Shown one piece after another: positions 1 to 7,958 of a DNA stretch of 64,000 bases. Both the position numbers and the translations under genes were made by a program. The notes below the pieces were generated by a model. The model searched no databases, was not told the DNA's origin, and saw only the letters and a program-made list of their open reading frames with translations. Positions within the stretch are counted from its first letter, which is position 1. Each line of letters begins with the position of its first letter. The DNA comes from Chryseobacterium oranimense (GTDB lineage: Bacteria; Bacteroidota; Bacteroidia; Flavobacteriales; Weeksellaceae), in the NCBI RefSeq assembly GCF_900129755.1, contig NZ_FQWT01000002.1, forward strand, positions 124,001 through 188,000, in the 5' to 3' direction.

Positions 1-516
1 TATTAATGTTTTTCCTACATTTCCATGACCTATGATTGCTAAATGAACCGTTTTAGGCTTTTTGAAAATTTCAGATTCAATGATATTTTTCGTTTTCTCG
101 TCCTGAGAAGATGTAACCACAATATTGACTCTTTTTTCTGCCGCTACCTGGTTTAAAAGTAGAGGGAATACATTATTTCTTGCCAGCTCTGCAAGGACTT
201 TATTAAGATCTTCCGCTACAAATCCAAGTACGGAAACATTATTAATGCTATAAATCTGTGAAACTTTGCCTGACTTTCTTTCGGCTTCAAACTCATCGAT
301 CAGGCAGGTAACTGCTTTTTCTGCATCCGCTTCATTTACAAGGATAGATATCCCATTTTCAATAGCCTGCTGCGAGATCACTCCCACACTTATACGCGCC
401 AGAGTAAGCGCCTTAAAAATCCTTCCATCGATCCCAATTTCCCCCAGGAAATCTTCTCCTTCAAATTTGATAATTGATCTGTTCTTTAAAAACTTTATTT
501 CGTTAGCATTTCTCAT
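1..516 (-). CDS. ACT-domain homoserine dehydrogenase, N-terminal part (runs off the left edge)
   Basis: Homoserine dehydrogenase reduces aspartate semialdehyde to homoserine, the substrate of the adjacent MetX. The visible 172 residues hold two aspartokinase-type ACT repeats (about residues 20-80, with an ISQQAIENGISILV stretch, and about 90-135). These are followed by the start of a Rossmann dinucleotide-binding fold (AIIGHGNVGK, about residue 160). The catalytic part lies outside the window. No aspartokinase catalytic domain precedes the ACT repeats: the ATG at 516 lies one base after the metX stop codon. This differs from the ThrA-type kinase-dehydrogenase fusion usual in Bacteroidota. It is the second gene of the SAM-riboswitch operon, so it probably makes homoserine for methionine synthesis. 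The dehydrogenase assignment rests on the GxGNVG motif, the ACT domains and context. Confidence 0.8.
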   Translation of the reverse strand, partial: MRNANEIKFLKNRSIIKFEGEDFLGEIGIDGRIFKALTLARISVGVISQQAIENGISILVNEADAEKAVTCLIDEFEAERKSGKVSQIYSINNVSVLGFVAEDLNKVLAELARNNVFPLLLNQVAAEKRVNIVVTSSQDEKTKNIIESEIFKKPKTVHLAIIGHGNVGKTLI

Positions 517-517
517 T

Positions 518-1456
518 CTACAAAATATTTTTTATGATTGTATTTAATTGTTCATATTCCATCAGGAAGGCATCATGCCCGTGAATTGACTGTATTTCAT
601 GATAGAAAACCTCTTTCTTTTTCTCTTTAAGCTGCTCAAAGCACATTCGGATTTCTGATGCCGGGAAAAACAGGTCTGTATCAACAGCGATAAGATGCAT
701 TCGGGCATCGATTTTTTCCAGCCGGTGTTCTTCCGTATTAATACTCATCAGCAAATGATTCATCAGTTTATAAGCTTTTAAACTAAATCTTTCGTTTAAT
801 GCGTCTCCATGATAAATGAGCCAGTCTTCAGATTCTAATCTCTGATTTTCAAGGTCATATCTATTTTGAAATCTGTTATTTAAAGATTGAGGTGTTCTAT
901 AACACAGCATCGCATGGATTCTCGCTTTTTGCAGAGGCTCATCATTTCCGTTTAAGAGGAATTTCTGAACCAGACATTGTGCATGAAGCCAGTCGTGAGT
1001 TTTGAAATCGCAGGCAATAGGGATAAAGATTTCTGCCAGTTGTGGTTGCCTGACAAGCATTTCCCATGCAATTCCTCCTCCGAGGGAGCCTCCGATAATG
1101 GCGTATAAATTTTTGATATGCAAAGTTTCAAGACCTTTCAGGAATATTTCAGCAATGTCTGAAGGCGTGAAATCTTCGTATTCGTCAATTAAAAAGTCAT
1201 CAAATCCGTTTCCGGGGATATTGAAACACAGAACTGTATATTTTTTTGTATCAATGACCTGATTTTCTCCGATCAGCTGTTTCCACCATCCTTTTTCTCC
1301 GGAAACATTTGAATTTCCGGTTAAAGCATGATTGACCAGTATAATGGGAGCTGAAAACAAGTCTTGCCCGAAGATCTGATAAGTCAACGGGATATGGTAT
1401 TCCTTTTGGGAATTAGTTTGATACGAAAGATTAATATAGTTTAGTTCTGTTTTCAA
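518..1456 (-). CDS. metX: Homoserine O-acetyltransferase family protein
   Basis: MetX acylates homoserine with acetyl-CoA in the first committed step of methionine synthesis, in the cytoplasm. The 312-residue alpha/beta hydrolase shows the oxyanion region NHALTGNSN (about 42-50), the nucleophile elbow GGSLGGG with Ser124, an Asp at 259 or 261 (AVDTDLFFP) and a C-terminal GHDAFL His (about 294). I chose the TTG start at 1456. The reading frame stays open upstream to 1567, but that stretch is the SAM riboswitch aptamer, and the MKTEL-like start fits the family. Specificity for acetyl-CoA rather than succinyl-CoA is assumed from the family. The gene is co-transcribed with the downstream homoserine dehydrogenase. 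Confidence 0.88.
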   Translation of the reverse strand: MKTELNYINLSYQTNSQKEYHIPLTYQIFGQDLFSAPIILVNHALTGNSNVSGEKGWWKQLIGENQVIDTKKYTVLCFNIPGNGFDDFLIDEYEDFTPSDIAEIFLKGLETLHIKNLYAIIGGSLGGGIAWEMLVRQPQLAEIFIPIACDFKTHDWLHAQCLVQKFLLNGNDEPLQKARIHAMLCYRTPQSLNNRFQNRYDLENQRLESEDWLIYHGDALNERFSLKAYKLMNHLLMSINTEEHRLEKIDARMHLIAVDTDLFFPASEIRMCFEQLKEKKKEVFYHEIQSIHGHDAFLMEYEQLNTIIKNIL

Positions 1457-1516
1457 TTCTATTATTTTAATACAATTGAAAATGCCACAGGAAATGGCTG
1501 AAAAGAACTTCAGTGA

Positions 1517-1619
1517 GTTATCTGTCCAAAATAAATTGGTAGAACGTAGCACCTTCTCTGCTTGCACAAAGGGTTGCTAAGGTTTCATAGGGTCTAATCC
1601 CTCAACCTTTCTTGATAAC
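1517..1619 (-). ncRNA. SAM-I (S-box) riboswitch upstream of metX
   Basis: On the minus strand the region shows the hallmarks of the S-box aptamer. A P1 helix forms between GTTATC (1619-1614) and GATAAC (1522-1517). The conserved core contains ATCAAGA, GAGGGA, CCCTATGAAACC and TAGCAACC, followed by the variable P3 and P4 helices. S-box RNAs turn off methionine genes when S-adenosylmethionine is abundant. No strong terminator with a T-run follows. Between the aptamer and the TTG start at 1456 there are only weak short hairpins, so the mode of control (transcription or translation) is not clear. Confidence 0.93.
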
Positions 1620-1646
1620 ATTTTCAATATTTGAATGAACGCACTG

Positions 1647-1678
1647 CAAAGATATGTTTTTTCTTTTAATTTTTTCAA
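1647..1678 (-). promoter_or_regulatory. Flavobacterial promoter for the SAM riboswitch-metX transcript
   Basis: A -33 TTG (1678-1676) and a -7 TATCTTTG (1654-1647) are separated by 21 bases. This matches the Bacteroidota sigma-A consensus TTG / TAnnTTTG. It places transcription start a few bases before the riboswitch. Confidence 0.75.
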
Positions 1679-1756
1679 AAAAAATATTTAATATCAAAAA
1701 ATCCAGTAATAACAAGTGATTCAAGGCTATATTAATAATTATTCAGATGGAAGGAA

Positions 1757-1787
1757 TTGGAATTATTTTTCAAAAAAACTAACTTCG
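1757..1787 (+). promoter_or_regulatory. Probable promoter of the GH63-type gene
   Basis: TTG (1757-1759) and TAACTTCG (1780-1787) lie 20 bases apart; the -7 element matches TAnnTTTG except for one base. The start codon is 19 bases downstream. Confidence 0.5.
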
Positions 1788-1806
1788 TACTTGAAATTGA
1801 TGAAAT

Positions 1807-4422
1807 ATGACTGTTGAAAAAGAAAGATTACAAGATTCTAAATGGAAAAACTGGGGGCCATACGTCAGTAACCGGCAATGGGGGAATGTACGTGAAGATT
1901 ACAGCCCGAATGGAAATGCCTGGAATTATGCCAACCACAACAATGCGGAAAGCTATGCCTACCGCTGGGGTGAAGAAGGGATCGCAGGGATTTCCGATGT
2001 AAAACAGCTCTTCTGTTTTGCCTTTTCCTTTTGGAATAAAAAAGATAAGATTATAAAAGAACGTTTTTTTGGATTAAGCAATCCTCAGGGGAACCACGGG
2101 GAGGATATCAAAGAAATTTTTTATTATTTAGATAATACACCCACTCATAGTTATATGAAAATGGTGTATAAATACCCGATCAATGCATTTCCTTACGATG
2201 ATCTTGTTGCCGAGAACGGCAGACGAAGCAAAAAGGAACCTGAATATGAGCTGTTTGATACGGGAATTTTTGACCATGATGAATATTTTGATATTTTCAT
2301 TGAATACTGTAAGGGCGACCATAATGATATTCTTGCAAGGGTAAGTGTTCATAACAGGAGTAAAGAGGATGCTCCCATCGTTATTGCCCCGACTGCCTGG
2401 TTCAGAAATAACTGGAAATGGGGATACAATACGTATAAAGGACAGATGAATGCTGCGTATGACGGATGCATAGATGTTAACCATGACAGTATTTCAATCA
2501 AGAAAATTTATTCAAGAAACAGGACTGCCCAAAGTGCTTTCTGTGAAAATGAAACCAACACGCCTAAACTATATGGAGCTCCTTATCCGGGTAATACCTA
2601 TTTTAAGGACGGAATCAATGACTATATCATTTATGGAAGCAATACGGTAAATCCTGAAAAAAAAGGTACCAAAGCATCTTTTATCATTGATGAAATAATT
2701 GGCGCGGGACAATCCAAAGTTTTTGATTTCAGGCTGTGTCCAGATGAAACGGATGAACCTTTTGTCGATTTTGATGAAATTTTCAGCACAAGAATTGCCG
2801 AAGCTGATGAATTCTACAACGAAGTTCAGAGCGAAACTACGAATGAGGATGAAAGAAATGTGCAGAGACAGGCATTTGCAGGCCTTCTGTGGAATAAGCA
2901 GTTTTATCATTACAATGTAGGAAAATGGCTGAAGGGTGATCCGAACCATGAAGCTCCGAGAAATTTTAATGAATATGTAAGAAATACGGAGTGGAACCAC
3001 CTTCACAATAAGGATATTATTTCCATGCCTGATAAATGGGAATATCCATGGTATGCAACGTGGGATCTGGCATTTCATTGTGTTCCTTTTTCTATCATTG
3101 ATGCAGAATTTGCAAAAGGACAGCTTCTGCTTTTAACCAAGGAATGGTATATGCACCCGAACGGACAGCTTCCCGCTTATGAATGGAACCTGAGCGACGT
3201 AAACCCGCCGGTACACGCATGGTCCTGTTTCCGGGTTTTCAAAATTGATGAAAAACAAAACGGGAAGCCTGATCTTTTATTCCTTGAAAAAGTATTCCAG
3301 AAGCTTCTCCTGAATTTTACCTGGTGGGTAAACCGTAAGGATAAAAACGGTAAGAATATTTTTGGCGGCGGTTTCCTTGGTCTGGATAATATTGGAGCTT
3401 TCGACCGTAATATGGAGCTGAAAGACGGCCAGCACCTTGAGCAGGCAGACGGAACAAGCTGGATGGCGATGTATGCTCTCAATATGATGCGGATTGCCAT
3501 GGAACTTGCTCAATACTATCAGGTATATGAAGATATGGCCATTAAGTTTTTTGAGCATTACTTATATATTGCAGAAGCCATGGAAAACTTGGGAGACGGT
3601 AAAGAAGGCTTATGGAATGAGGAGGATGGATTCTTCTACGATGTTTTGCAGCTCGGCAACGGAGACAGTGTTTCTTTGAAACTGAGAAGCATTGTCGGAT
3701 TGATTCCTATGTTTGCGGTAGAAATCGTAGATCATCATCTGTTAGATAAAATGCCGAATTTCCAGGCAAGAATGGAATGGGTATTAAAAAACAAACCTGA
3801 GCTTACGAAGCTGGTTTCTCACTGGGACGAGGAAGGGCAAGGCAGAAAGCACCTGATGAGCATTTTACGAAAGAACAGGCTGACAAAGGTTTTGAGAAGG
3901 ATGCTTGATGAGAATGAGTTCCTAAGTTCTTATGGTATACGCGCCATGTCCAAAGTATACGAGGAAAATCCGTTTGTATTTTCTGTACACGGTACGGAAA
4001 ATGTAGTTTATTATACCCCTGCGGAGAGTGACAGCAGGATGTTTGGAGGTAACAGTAACTGGCGGGGACCGATCTGGTTTCCGATCAATTTCCTGATCGT
4101 GGAAAGTTTACAGCGTTTTCACTTTTACTATGGTAACAGCTTAAAAGTTGAACTTCCGACCGGAAGCGGTGAGAAGAAGAACCTGGATGAAGTGGCACAG
4201 AATATCAGCAGAAGGCTATGTTCCTTATTTCTGAAGGATGAAGATGGACAAAGGCCTTTCAATGGAGGCAATGCCAAGTTTAATTATGACGAACATTTTA
4301 AGGATTATATCACTTTCTTTGAATATTTTCACGGAGACAACGGCCGCGGTGTAGGAGCTTCCCATCAGACGGGATGGACGGCTACGGTTGCGAAGCTTAT
4401 GAAACCAAGACTAACAGTATAA
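1807..4422 (+). CDS. GH63-family (MGH1-like) glycosidase
   Basis: The 871-residue protein has no signal peptide and is probably cytoplasmic. Its pattern is that of the MGH1-like branch of glycoside hydrolase family 63: an N-terminal segment with WGPYVSNRQWGNVREDYSPNG and AYRWGEEGIAGISD, then a (alpha/alpha)6-type domain with WEYPWYATWDLAFHC, LPAYEWNLSDVNPPVHAW and a late NSNWRGPIWFPINFL motif. Family members hydrolyse alpha-glucosides, including mannosylglycerate or glucosylglycerate in some bacteria; the true substrate cannot be read from sequence. The gene is monocistronic, with its own promoter and a strong terminator after it. The start ATG fits the promoter spacing. Confidence 0.82.
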   Translation: MTVEKERLQDSKWKNWGPYVSNRQWGNVREDYSPNGNAWNYANHNNAESYAYRWGEEGIAGISDVKQLFCFAFSFWNKKDKIIKERFFGLSNPQGNHGEDIKEIFYYLDNTPTHSYMKMVYKYPINAFPYDDLVAENGRRSKKEPEYELFDTGIFDHDEYFDIFIEYCKGDHNDILARVSVHNRSKEDAPIVIAPTAWFRNNWKWGYNTYKGQMNAAYDGCIDVNHDSISIKKIYSRNRTAQSAFCENETNTPKLYGAPYPGNTYFKDGINDYIIYGSNTVNPEKKGTKASFIIDEIIGAGQSKVFDFRLCPDETDEPFVDFDEIFSTRIAEADEFYNEVQSETTNEDERNVQRQAFAGLLWNKQFYHYNVGKWLKGDPNHEAPRNFNEYVRNTEWNHLHNKDIISMPDKWEYPWYATWDLAFHCVPFSIIDAEFAKGQLLLLTKEWYMHPNGQLPAYEWNLSDVNPPVHAWSCFRVFKIDEKQNGKPDLLFLEKVFQKLLLNFTWWVNRKDKNGKNIFGGGFLGLDNIGAFDRNMELKDGQHLEQADGTSWMAMYALNMMRIAMELAQYYQVYEDMAIKFFEHYLYIAEAMENLGDGKEGLWNEEDGFFYDVLQLGNGDSVSLKLRSIVGLIPMFAVEIVDHHLLDKMPNFQARMEWVLKNKPELTKLVSHWDEEGQGRKHLMSILRKNRLTKVLRRMLDENEFLSSYGIRAMSKVYEENPFVFSVHGTENVVYYTPAESDSRMFGGNSNWRGPIWFPINFLIVESLQRFHFYYGNSLKVELPTGSGEKKNLDEVAQNISRRLCSLFLKDEDGQRPFNGGNAKFNYDEHFKDYITFFEYFHGDNGRGVGASHQTGWTATVAKLMKPRLTV

Positions 4423-4425
4423 ATA

Positions 4426-4457
4426 AAGAGTCCGGCCCGAATGGGCCGGACTCTTTT
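4426..4457. terminator. Bidirectional intrinsic terminator
   Basis: A perfect 13-bp stem (AAGAGTCCGGCCC / GGGCCGGACTCTT) with a 4-base loop is flanked by A and T runs. It separates the convergent GH63 and OsmC genes. Confidence 0.9.
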
Positions 4458-4473
4458 AATTTCTTATAGTTCA

Positions 4474-4893
4474 TTAAACTTTTTCTCCGTTAACAAGAAC
4501 TTCGTATCCTATTTCTACGTTCGGTTCTAAAGTTTTTGATACGGAACAATATTTTTCAAAGGATAATTCTGCTGCTTTTAGTGCTTTTTTAGGATCTATA
4601 TTTCCTTCCAGAAGAAATTTCACCTTGATCGATTTAAAAGGTTTTGCATCCTCCACCTGGACTCTTTCCCCTTCTACTTCTGCCTGAAAACCTGTGATTT
4701 CCTGGCGCTGTTTTTTCAGAATTGAGACTACATCTATCCCGCTGCATCCGGCTACGGCCATCAATACGCTTTCCATAGGAGAAACCCCTTTAGCTCCCGG
4801 CTGAGAGGTATTGTCCAAAAGTATTGAGTTCCCCTGGGAATTGGTACATTCAAATAAAAAATCGTCGTTTATTCTGTTCAGTGTAATTTTCAT
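4474..4893 (-). CDS. OsmC/Ohr family protein
   Basis: The 139-residue protein has the OsmC fold signature: GVSPMESVLMAVAGCSGIDV with Cys50, and a second cysteine at about residue 116 (FEKYCSVSKTL). In the OsmC/Ohr family the two cysteines reduce organic or lipid hydroperoxides with a dithiol donor in the cytoplasm. The YhfA-like spacing suggests the OsmC-like rather than the Ohr branch. The ATG is the tail of a perfect seven-copy heptamer array that replaces a normal leader; see the repeat at 4892-4940. The gene follows the DUF58 gene on the same strand. Confidence 0.85.
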   Translation of the reverse strand: MKITLNRINDDFLFECTNSQGNSILLDNTSQPGAKGVSPMESVLMAVAGCSGIDVVSILKKQRQEITGFQAEVEGERVQVEDAKPFKSIKVKFLLEGNIDPKKALKAAELSFEKYCSVSKTLEPNVEIGYEVLVNGEKV

Positions 4894-4940
4894 TGCTTAT
4901 TGCTTATTGCTTATTGCTTATTGCTTATTGCTTATTGCTT
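4892..4940. repeat. Perfect 7 x 7-bp tandem repeat (ATTGCTT) abutting the osmC start
   Basis: Seven uninterrupted copies of ATTGCTT (AAGCAAT on the coding strand) fill almost the whole 55-bp gap between the DUF58 and OsmC genes. The last copy contributes the AT of the osmC start codon. Copy-number change would alter the leader length without affecting the reading frame. Confidence 0.95.
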
Positions 4941-4948
4941 ATTCAAAA

Positions 4949-6271
4949 TTATAAAATTCCTCTCGCTTTTATCTCAAGATATTTATTGATAACGTCAATA
5001 TTTAAATTTTCAGGAAGTGTATAGACAGTATAAATTCCATACTTCCGGAGTTCCTGAATGATCAGTTTCTTTTCGAATTCAAATTTTTCAGCGATAACCT
5101 CATCGTAAATTTCCTGCATATTATCAGGGTTTTTATGAATAAGGGTCTGTAATTCTGAATTTTTAAAAAATATAACCACCAGCATATGATTCTTGGCAAT
5201 GCCTCGAAGATATTTCAATTGACGGTTTAATCCATCCAGGGTTTCAAAATTGGTAAAAAGTAAAATAAGGCTCCTCTGATTCAGAGAATATTTTACATCC
5301 TGATACAGGCGGTTAAAATCACTTTCAAAAAAGTCGGTTTTAATATTGTACAATGCCTCGGAAATCTTTTTCAGTTGGCCTGATTTGTTTTCAGCAGCGA
5401 CTTTATTTTCGGTCTTTTTGGAAAACGTCATCATTCCGGCACGGTCGCCTTTCTTCAAAATAATATGAGACAAGGCCATAGCTGCATTAATGGAGTAATC
5501 AAGCAGACTCAATCCGTTGAAAGGCATTTTCATCGTCCTTCCCTTATCAATCAGAATAAAAATACGCTGCGATTTTTCATCCTGAAACTGATTGACCATC
5601 AATCTGTTGGTTTTGGAAGTCGCTTTCCAGTTGATCGTTCGGATATCATCGCCGGGAACATAGTCTTTGATTTGTTCAAACTCCATGGTATGTCCCAGTT
5701 TTCTGATCTTTTTAATACCTCCCAGCATAAATTCGCTCTGTAGTGCCATCAGCTCGTATTTCCTGAGATGAACAAAAGATGGATAGGCAGGCAACATCGC
5801 ATCTTTCTGGAAATTAAATCTTCTGGCTACAAATCCTAACGGTGAAGAAGCATACACATTCAGGTTTCCAAAACTGTACTCTCCTCTTTCTTTAGGTTCC
5901 AAACTGTATTGGAAATAAGTATTTTTGCCCGGTTCAATGATTTTTGTGATCAGGAAATCTCTCTTCTGGAACTGAAAGGGTATTTCATCAATGATCTTTG
6001 TACTGATGTTGAAGCTGTAATTATTTTTAATATCAATTTTTACAAAATTTTCATCCCCGTTGGACAGTTTTTCCGGAAGTATCCTCTGGGCAAGCAAAGC
6101 ATTCTTTTGGTTAAACAGCAAAAGATAGTCTACCATTACCGCAAGAAAACACAATAACACCAAAATGTGGGCAACCCACATCAGGACCGGAAAGAAAAAT
6201 GCAAGGACATACACAATTCCCACTCCGATGAGCGAAAAGAAAAATCGTGTATTGATGTATAGGTTTTTCAT
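4949..6271 (-). CDS. DUF58 domain-containing membrane protein
   Basis: The 440-residue protein has two closely spaced N-terminal membrane segments (about 9-28 and 31-50), then a beta-rich region. The DUF58 core follows (about 200-245: EFEQIKDYVPGDDIRTINWK, then a von Willebrand A-like start ILIDKGRTM). DUF58 proteins partner MoxR AAA ATPases, and the moxR gene lies just upstream. The probable role is in an inner-membrane MoxR-vWA chaperone or metal/cofactor assembly system; the exact client is unknown. A four-helix-bundle gene and heptad arrays separate it from moxR. Confidence 0.85.
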   Translation of the reverse strand: MKNLYINTRFFFSLIGVGIVYVLAFFFPVLMWVAHILVLLCFLAVMVDYLLLFNQKNALLAQRILPEKLSNGDENFVKIDIKNNYSFNISTKIIDEIPFQFQKRDFLITKIIEPGKNTYFQYSLEPKERGEYSFGNLNVYASSPLGFVARRFNFQKDAMLPAYPSFVHLRKYELMALQSEFMLGGIKKIRKLGHTMEFEQIKDYVPGDDIRTINWKATSKTNRLMVNQFQDEKSQRIFILIDKGRTMKMPFNGLSLLDYSINAAMALSHIILKKGDRAGMMTFSKKTENKVAAENKSGQLKKISEALYNIKTDFFESDFNRLYQDVKYSLNQRSLILLFTNFETLDGLNRQLKYLRGIAKNHMLVVIFFKNSELQTLIHKNPDNMQEIYDEVIAEKFEFEKKLIIQELRKYGIYTVYTLPENLNIDVINKYLEIKARGIL

Positions 6272-6279
6272 ATTTTTAA

Positions 6280-6310
6280 GGTAGCAGATGGTAGATCGTA
6301 GGTGATAGGT
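6280..6310. repeat. Left inverted arm: degenerate heptad array beside the first 4HB gene
   Basis: Read on the minus strand it is a run of ACCTATC, ACCTACG, ATCTACC and ATCTGCT units ending in ACC, with a 7-bp period. It mirrors the array at 6729-6763 in inverted orientation, with the 4HB gene between them. Confidence 0.8.
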
Positions 6311-6316
6311 TTGGGG

Positions 6317-6673
6317 TTAAACTGGTTGAAGTGAATTTATTAAACCATTCAGCATTTTTGAAATCTCTATAATATTGTTATTTAATTTTTGATAATTTTC
6401 TTCATTTAAATAATTAAGATTTTTGGAAATCATTAACTGAATTTCTACTTCAGCACAGCTTCCTCTGGCTATTTTCAGAAATTGCAAATAGTCTGGTTTG
6501 CTTCTTCGGGAGTTGCCTTCAGCAATATTTGATGGTATAGAAACCGAAGCTCTTCTGATCTGCGAAATAAGCCCATACATTTCATCTTTCGGAAAAGAAC
6601 CTGTACTTCTATAAATATCCGTAACAAAATCAATAGATCTCTGCCAAACCAAAAGTTCCTTAAAATTAGCCAT
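6317..6673 (-). CDS. Four-helix bundle protein (23S rRNA IVP / TIGR02436 type)
   Basis: The 118-residue protein opens with ANFKELLVWQRSIDFV and contains the family hallmark QIRRASVSIPSNIAEGNSRRS (about 40-60), then GSCAEVEIQL. This family is known from ORFs inside 23S rRNA intervening sequences, and Avd accessory proteins of diversity-generating retroelements are relatives; it binds nucleic acid. Here it sits between moxR and DUF58, genes that normally neighbour each other. It is flanked by inverted heptad arrays (6280-6310, 6729-6763), so it looks like an insertion. Its function here is unknown. Confidence 0.85.
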   Translation of the reverse strand: MANFKELLVWQRSIDFVTDIYRSTGSFPKDEMYGLISQIRRASVSIPSNIAEGNSRRSKPDYLQFLKIARGSCAEVEIQLMISKNLNYLNEENYQKLNNNIIEISKMLNGLINSLQPV

Positions 6674-6728
6674 AAAGTCTCATCATTTTAATAAAAAACA
6701 ATTGTAAGTACATCATTCTGCATTTAGC

Positions 6729-6763
6729 ACCTGCAACCTTTTACCTAATATCTGCAACTATCT
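6729..6763. repeat. Right inverted arm: degenerate heptad array beside the first 4HB gene
   Basis: Five consecutive units, ACCTGCA ACCTTTT and ACCTAAT ATCTGCA ACTATCT, repeat with a 7-bp period. The last unit overlaps the stop codon of moxR. The same unit family appears at 22379-22406. Confidence 0.8.
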
Positions 6764-7789
6764 GGGAATCTCTATCCCCTCCAGGATCTGTCGTATAATT
6801 TCATCTGCAGTAAGGCCTTCCATTTCTCTTTCCGGAGAAACGATTACCCTGTGTCTTAGTACTGCATAACTTGCTTCTTTGATGTCCTCAGGGGTTACAA
6901 AATCTCGTCCTCTAAGCGCAGCGAAAGACTTGGAAGCTGTAAGCAGAGCCAGTGAAGCTCTTGGGGACGCCCCCAGGTATAAAAACTGGTTTTCCCGTGT
7001 ATTGACAATAATTTTAGCAATATATTCCATGAGCTGAGATTCTACAATGATCTCTTTCACCAAATGCTGGTAGTTTTTCAGCTGTTCCGCCGTAATTACA
7101 CGGTTTACGCCTTCTGTCTTATCTTCTTTTTTACTTTCGTGCTGGTTTCTTATGATGGCGATCTCCTGTTCAAGATTAGGATATCCAACATTTATTTTGA
7201 AAAGAAAACGGTCAAGCTGTGCTTCAGGAAGCCTGTAAGTTCCTTCATGCTCTATAGGGTTCTGGGTAGCCACTACCAGGAACGGTTCGTCCATAATGTA
7301 GCGGGTTCCGTCCATCGTGATCTGTCTTTCCTCCATTACCTCAAATAATGCAGCCTGTGTTTTAGCAGGCGATCTGTTGATCTCATCAATGAGTATGAAG
7401 CTGGAAAAGATGGGTCCTTTTTTAAATTCAAATTCGGAATTTTTTACACTGAAAACAGAGGTTCCCAAAATATCCGAAGGCATAAGATCCGGCGTAAACT
7501 GAATCCTGCTGAATCCTACGTCAATGGTTTTAGCCAGAAGCTTAGCCGTAACGGTTTTGGCTACACCGGGAACACCTTCTATCAGGACATGGCCGTTCGA
7601 TAAAAGAGCGGCAATAAGATGTTCCACCATGCTTTCCTGCCCTACAATTACTTTGGCTATTTCTGCTTTTACTTTTTCCAGGCTGGCACGGAGTTCAATC
7701 ATATCAATTCTGGATTGAAACTGGTCTTCTTTTTTATTTAAATCGATCGAGCTTTGATTTTCTACATTTTCGTTTTCAAGGTTTTCCAT
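6758..7789 (-). CDS. MoxR family AAA+ ATPase
   Basis: The 343-residue ATPase shows Walker A GVPGVAKT (72-79), Walker B FILIDEINR (about 131-139), sensor 1 VVATQNP and the MoxR-typical GRDFVTPEDIK near the C-terminus. MoxR ATPases act as chaperones that remodel or insert cofactors into partner proteins and work with vWA/DUF58 proteins. Together with DUF58, DUF4350, DUF4129, SpoIIM and RDD genes it forms a cluster conserved in Bacteroidota and probably serves an envelope process. The 169-bp gap upstream (7790-7958) shows no clear promoter. Confidence 0.9.
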   Translation of the reverse strand: MENLENENVENQSSIDLNKKEDQFQSRIDMIELRASLEKVKAEIAKVIVGQESMVEHLIAALLSNGHVLIEGVPGVAKTVTAKLLAKTIDVGFSRIQFTPDLMPSDILGTSVFSVKNSEFEFKKGPIFSSFILIDEINRSPAKTQAALFEVMEERQITMDGTRYIMDEPFLVVATQNPIEHEGTYRLPEAQLDRFLFKINVGYPNLEQEIAIIRNQHESKKEDKTEGVNRVITAEQLKNYQHLVKEIIVESQLMEYIAKIIVNTRENQFLYLGASPRASLALLTASKSFAALRGRDFVTPEDIKEASYAVLRHRVIVSPEREMEGLTADEIIRQILEGIEIPR

Positions 7790-7958
7790 AATTTTTGTCT
7801 TTGGTTTTTATGGGAGCCGGTTTTCTTCTCCGGTTTTTATTAAACTTAATATGACCGGCTTATATCCGATCCTTTGCTAAATTGTCCTACTGGAACTCTT
7901 ATTTATGCAGTCTGTTTCCTAACTGAACTTTACAAAAAACATTGTTACATTGTTATAT

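Noticed and set aside
1457..1567. N-terminal extension of metX starting at the ATG at 1567
   Set aside because: The stretch is the SAM riboswitch aptamer (P1 and core motifs), and the encoded residues do not resemble MetX.
2128..3558. Several open frames on the minus strand inside the GH63 gene
   Set aside because: They overlap a well-supported 871-residue protein and show no domain or codon support.
4892..4940. Heptamer array considered as a CRISPR array or an att site
   Set aside because: Units of 7 bp with no spacers do not fit CRISPR, and no integrase or target duplication is near.
6317..6673. 4HB gene considered as a toxin-antitoxin component
   Set aside because: No partner small gene is adjacent, and the motif matches the IVP-like family, not known toxins or antitoxins.
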